Positions 6,654-9,068 of a stretch of 9,068 nucleotides of DNA are shown one piece after another. The stretch is from Pseudomonadota bacterium (lineage in GTDB: Bacteria > Pseudomonadota > Alphaproteobacteria > Rhizobiales > Hyphomicrobiaceae), in NCBI GenBank assembly GCA_003242645.1, contig QGVC01000125.1, forward strand, positions 1 to 9,068, written 5' to 3'. Every line of letters starts with the position of its first letter. Position 1 is the stretch's first letter. The translations under genes and the position numbers were made by a program. The notes under the pieces are model-generated. The model saw only the letters and a program-made list of their open reading frames with translations, had not been told where the DNA came from and made no database searches.

Positions 6654-8081
6654 ATGAAGCCTACGACGAAGTCTTTCAAAGAGAATGTCCGCGTCGCGCT
6701 GACCGACGCCCAACTCCAGCGGGCGCTGGCTGGGCTGCCGACCGGCCTCGTCGCGAACCGTGCCGCTGCGCGGGCGCGCTTGCCGGAGTTCGAAGATCTC
6801 CGTGAGATCTGCCGGGACATCAAAGACCACACCCTCGCGCACCTCGACCTCTATCTCGAAGAGTACGAGCGCAATGCCACCGCCGCGGGAGCGAAGGTGC
6901 ACTGGGCGGCAACAGCCGCGGAGGCGCGCGAGGTCATCCTCAAGATTTGCCGGGAGGTGAACGCAAAGATCGTCACCAAAGGCAAATCCATGATCACCGA
7001 AGAGATCGGGCTCAACGCCGAGCTGCAGGCCGCTGGCATTGAGGTGGTCGAGACCGATCTTGGTGAGTACCTCATCCAGATCCGGGGCGAAACGCCAAGC
7101 CACATCATCGCCCCCGCCATCCATTTGACCCAGGATCAGGTCGAGGCCGACTTCCGGCGGCTGCATACCACCCTTCCGAAGGACCGCGTCCTCAATGAAG
7201 CGGCGCAACTGGTGGGTGAGGCTCGCCAGATCCTGCGGGAGAAATTCTTGGCGGCCGACGTAGGCATCACCGGCGCGAACTTCCTCATCGCTGAAACCGG
7301 ATCGTCGGTGATCGTCACAAACGAGGGCAACGGTGACCTGACGCAGTCGCTCCCCCGCGTGCACATCGCCGTCGCCTCGATCGAGAAAATCGTGCCCACC
7401 CGAGAGGACGTGAGTGCGATTCTGCGCCTGCTCGCACGCTCGGCCACGGGGCAGGAATTTTCCACCTACACCACCTTCTCCACCGGCCCGCGCCGTTCTG
7501 ACGATCCTGATGGCCCCGAGGCCTACCACGTGGTCATTCTGGATAATGGCCGCTCGGAATTGCTGGGGACGGCTTTCCGGGAGGTGCTGCGCTGCATCCG
7601 TTGCGGCGCCTGCATGAACCATTGCCCCGTCTATGCGGCCATCGGTGGGCACGCGTACGGCTGGGTTTATCCGGGACCGATTGGGGCGGTGCTGACGCCA
7701 GCGCTGATCGGCGTCCGCGAGGCAGCGGATCTGCCCAATGCCTCGACCTTTTGCGGGCGCTGCGAACAGGTCTGCCCGATGAAAATTCCGCTGCCGAAGC
7801 TCATGCGCCACCATCGCGAGGCCGAGTTCGAGCTGGGGGGACCGTCGCGCCGCTTCCGGCTCGGCCTCAAAGCCTGGGCATGGCTGGCCACCCGGCCGGG
7901 CCTCTATCACGTGACGATGCGGCTGGCTGCGGCTTTCCTGGGTGCGCTCGGCCGCCGCCGGGGCGCGTTCCGCTGGCTGCCGCTGACAAGGGGGTGGACG
8001 CAGCACCGCGATTTCCCAGCACCACAGGGCCGGACGTTCCAACAGCTCTGGGCGGAGCACAAGGCGGGAGCACCGAGATGA
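6654..8081 (+). CDS. lutB: L-lactate oxidation Fe-S protein LutB (YkgF family)
   Basis: This 475-residue protein is the central Fe-S subunit of the LutABC L-lactate-oxidising complex; length matches B. subtilis LutB (about 479). The N-terminal two thirds is an LUD domain (about residues 70-295) with TKGKSMITEEIGLN (108-121) and the GITGANFLIAETGS stretch (204-217), both characteristic. A ferredoxin-type region follows: C314-x2-C317-x2-C320-x3-C324-P and C367-x2-C370-x3-C374-P, with GHAYGWVYPGPIG (332-344) between them. A hydrophobic or basic C-terminal region (400-440) may contact the membrane. Start is ATG at 6654, with GAGG 8 nt upstream. It overlaps lutC by four bases (ATGA), indicating translational coupling. 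Which subunit binds lactate is not established from sequence. Confidence 0.95.
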   Translation: MKPTTKSFKENVRVALTDAQLQRALAGLPTGLVANRAAARARLPEFEDLREICRDIKDHTLAHLDLYLEEYERNATAAGAKVHWAATAAEAREVILKICREVNAKIVTKGKSMITEEIGLNAELQAAGIEVVETDLGEYLIQIRGETPSHIIAPAIHLTQDQVEADFRRLHTTLPKDRVLNEAAQLVGEARQILREKFLAADVGITGANFLIAETGSSVIVTNEGNGDLTQSLPRVHIAVASIEKIVPTREDVSAILRLLARSATGQEFSTYTTFSTGPRRSDDPDGPEAYHVVILDNGRSELLGTAFREVLRCIRCGACMNHCPVYAAIGGHAYGWVYPGPIGAVLTPALIGVREAADLPNASTFCGRCEQVCPMKIPLPKLMRHHREAEFELGGPSRRFRLGLKAWAWLATRPGLYHVTMRLAAAFLGALGRRRGAFRWLPLTRGWTQHRDFPAPQGRTFQQLWAEHKAGAPR

Positions 8082-8767
8082 CAAGCCGCGACGCCATCCT
8101 GTCGAAAATCCGGGCGGGCCTCGGTGCCAAGGTGAGCGAGGCCGAGCGGCGGCAGATCGTCAATGATCGCCTTGCGGCTCGCGCACGCCACCTGATCCCC
8201 GCACGCGTCAAGGAGAAGTCACCTCACCAGCTGCTCGCGCTGTTCCGCGGTTTCCTGGAGCGCGAATCCGCCACGGTGCTGGAAGTCGACTCGAGGCAGC
8301 AAATTCCTTCCGCGATCGCCAACTATCTGCGGTCGAACAACCTGCCAGCACGCATCCGTGTGGGCGGCGACACCATGCTCACCCAGCTCCCCTGGGGTTC
8401 AGAGCCACACCTCGAAATGCTGCTGGGCCGTGCACAACCCAATGACGGTGTTGGCCTATCCCGGGCGGCAGCCGCGGTAGCCGAAACCGGCACGCTGGTG
8501 ATGGCATCGGGACCAGACAACCCGGTGACCCTCAATTTCCTTCCGGAAACACACATTGTCGTCGTCGAGCAGGCCAATCTCGTGCCTGCCTACGAGGATG
8601 CGTGGGACCTCATTCGCGCCCGGTTTGGCCCGAATGGGATGCCGAGGACGGTCAATTTCATATCCGGCCCGTCACGCACCGCAGATGTTGGCGGCAAGCT
8701 CGTCATGGGCGCTCACGGTCCGCGCCGCCTGTGCGTCATCGTGGTGAAAGAGCCCGCCAGCAGTTGA
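8078..8767 (+). CDS. lutC: L-lactate oxidation protein LutC (YkgG family, LUD domain)
   Basis: This 229-residue protein is the third component of the LutABC L-lactate-oxidising system. It is a single LUD domain over about residues 60-225, with GLSRAAAAVAETGTLVM (126-142), the LPETHIVVV segment (155-163) and GPSRTADVGGKLVMGAHGPR (197-216), all conserved in LutC/YkgG. There are no cysteine clusters (one isolated Cys at 219), as expected. The ATG at 8078 overlaps the lutB stop as ATGA and has GGGAG 7 nt upstream. An in-frame open stretch upstream (from 7601) lies over lutB and is not coding. The gene ends 47 nt before the stop of a convergent small gene, with no clear terminator in between. Confidence 0.94.
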   Translation: MTSRDAILSKIRAGLGAKVSEAERRQIVNDRLAARARHLIPARVKEKSPHQLLALFRGFLERESATVLEVDSRQQIPSAIANYLRSNNLPARIRVGGDTMLTQLPWGSEPHLEMLLGRAQPNDGVGLSRAAAAVAETGTLVMASGPDNPVTLNFLPETHIVVVEQANLVPAYEDAWDLIRARFGPNGMPRTVNFISGPSRTADVGGKLVMGAHGPRRLCVIVVKEPASS

Positions 8768-8814
8768 CCTGCCGAAACCTTGGAGACTGCTGGGTCGCTA
8801 GCCAATTCGGGAGG

Positions 8815-9027
8815 TCACTTCCGACTTGAGATGCAGCGCCTCATGCAGGCGGCGAACTGAGCATCGCAGGCAGACGACCCCTTGGTCGCAATGCGGCACT
8901 GGTTGTACTGGGCACGGCAGGATGCCGTGCACGCGCCCCCCTGAGCGAGCCTCATCTCAGAGGCGAGCGGCACCGAAACCGCCACACCTCCGAAAATAAA
9001 CCCCATCACGAGGAGCCTGCGAAACAC
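8815..9027 (-). CDS. Small probable secreted six-cysteine protein, unknown function
   Basis: I do not recognise this family. From a GTG at 9027 it is 70 residues; a TTG at 9030 is also possible, but a GGGGGG tract lies only 3 nt before TTG and 6 nt before GTG, favouring GTG. Residues 1-22 look like a signal peptide (FRR, then a hydrophobic stretch ending PLAS). The mature part contains six cysteines at 33, 37, 44, 54, 61 and 65. The spacing reads the same in both directions: C-x3-C-x6-C-x9-C-x6-C-x3-C. This suggests a two-helix hairpin held by three disulfides (33-65, 37-61, 44-54) in the periplasm; that pairing is inferred. Most of the remainder is polar, with a basic end (RRCISSRK). The gene is convergent with lutC and need not be related to lactate metabolism. 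A TTTAAT at about 9057-9062 could be a -10 element, but any -35 lies outside the window. Confidence 0.7.
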   Translation of the reverse strand: MFRRLLVMGFIFGGVAVSVPLASEMRLAQGGACTASCRAQYNQCRIATKGSSACDAQFAACMRRCISSRK

Positions 9028-9068
9028 CAAGGACCCCCCTGTCCAGAGCCAAGGGAATTAAAACTCAT

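Noticed and set aside
7601..8077. Long in-frame upstream extension of lutC
   Set aside because: It overlaps lutB in another frame and has no LutC similarity. The ATG at 8078 with RBS and ATGA overlap is the natural start.
6630..8084. 484-codon open frame antisense to the whole of lutB
   Set aside because: Its protein is rich in Arg/Ala/His with no recognisable domain. It is the usual mirror frame of a GC-rich gene; lutB on the other strand has clear motifs.

Overview
The window looks like GC-rich alphaproteobacterial chromosome, most likely Hyphomicrobiales. This rests on composition, gene family style and a class I periplasmic cytochrome c. It is an inference, and no 16S or other marker is present. 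Seven complete protein genes and one gene cut by the left edge are supported. No tRNA, rRNA, CRISPR array or transposase gene is visible.

Layout: positions 1-843 (minus strand) hold the 5' part of a bacterial polynucleotide kinase-phosphatase-like gene. Its phosphatase motifs are intact, but its kinase P-loop has been lost and similarity seems to stop near the left edge. Positions 923-5014 (minus strand) are a compact glcD-glcE-glcF operon for the three-subunit glycolate/2-hydroxyacid dehydrogenase. A 262-bp divergent intergenic region (5015-5276) follows. Positions 5277-5663 (plus strand) encode a small secreted c-type cytochrome. Positions 5792-8767 (plus strand) are lutA-lutB-lutC, the iron-sulfur L-lactate oxidation system (YkgEFG type). 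Positions 8815-9027 (minus strand, convergent with lutC) encode a small, probably secreted protein with a mirror-symmetric six-cysteine pattern.

How the genes may work together: GlcDEF would oxidise glycolate (or D-lactate-like 2-hydroxyacids) to glyoxylate, and LutABC would oxidise L-lactate to pyruvate. Both are respiratory-type enzymes made of flavin and/or Fe-S subunits, and both contain paired cysteine-rich CCG domains (GlcF, LutA) and ferredoxin domains (GlcF, LutB). A soluble cytochrome c gene lies between them, which suggests a 2-hydroxyacid oxidation locus feeding the respiratory chain. No lactate/glycolate permease and no GntR- or LysR-type regulator lies inside the window.

The core genes are ordinary members of known families. 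The less ordinary items are the kinase-dead polynucleotide kinase-phosphatase relative, the six-cysteine small protein, and the glc/cytochrome/lut arrangement. I did not find convincing evidence of a wholly new system.
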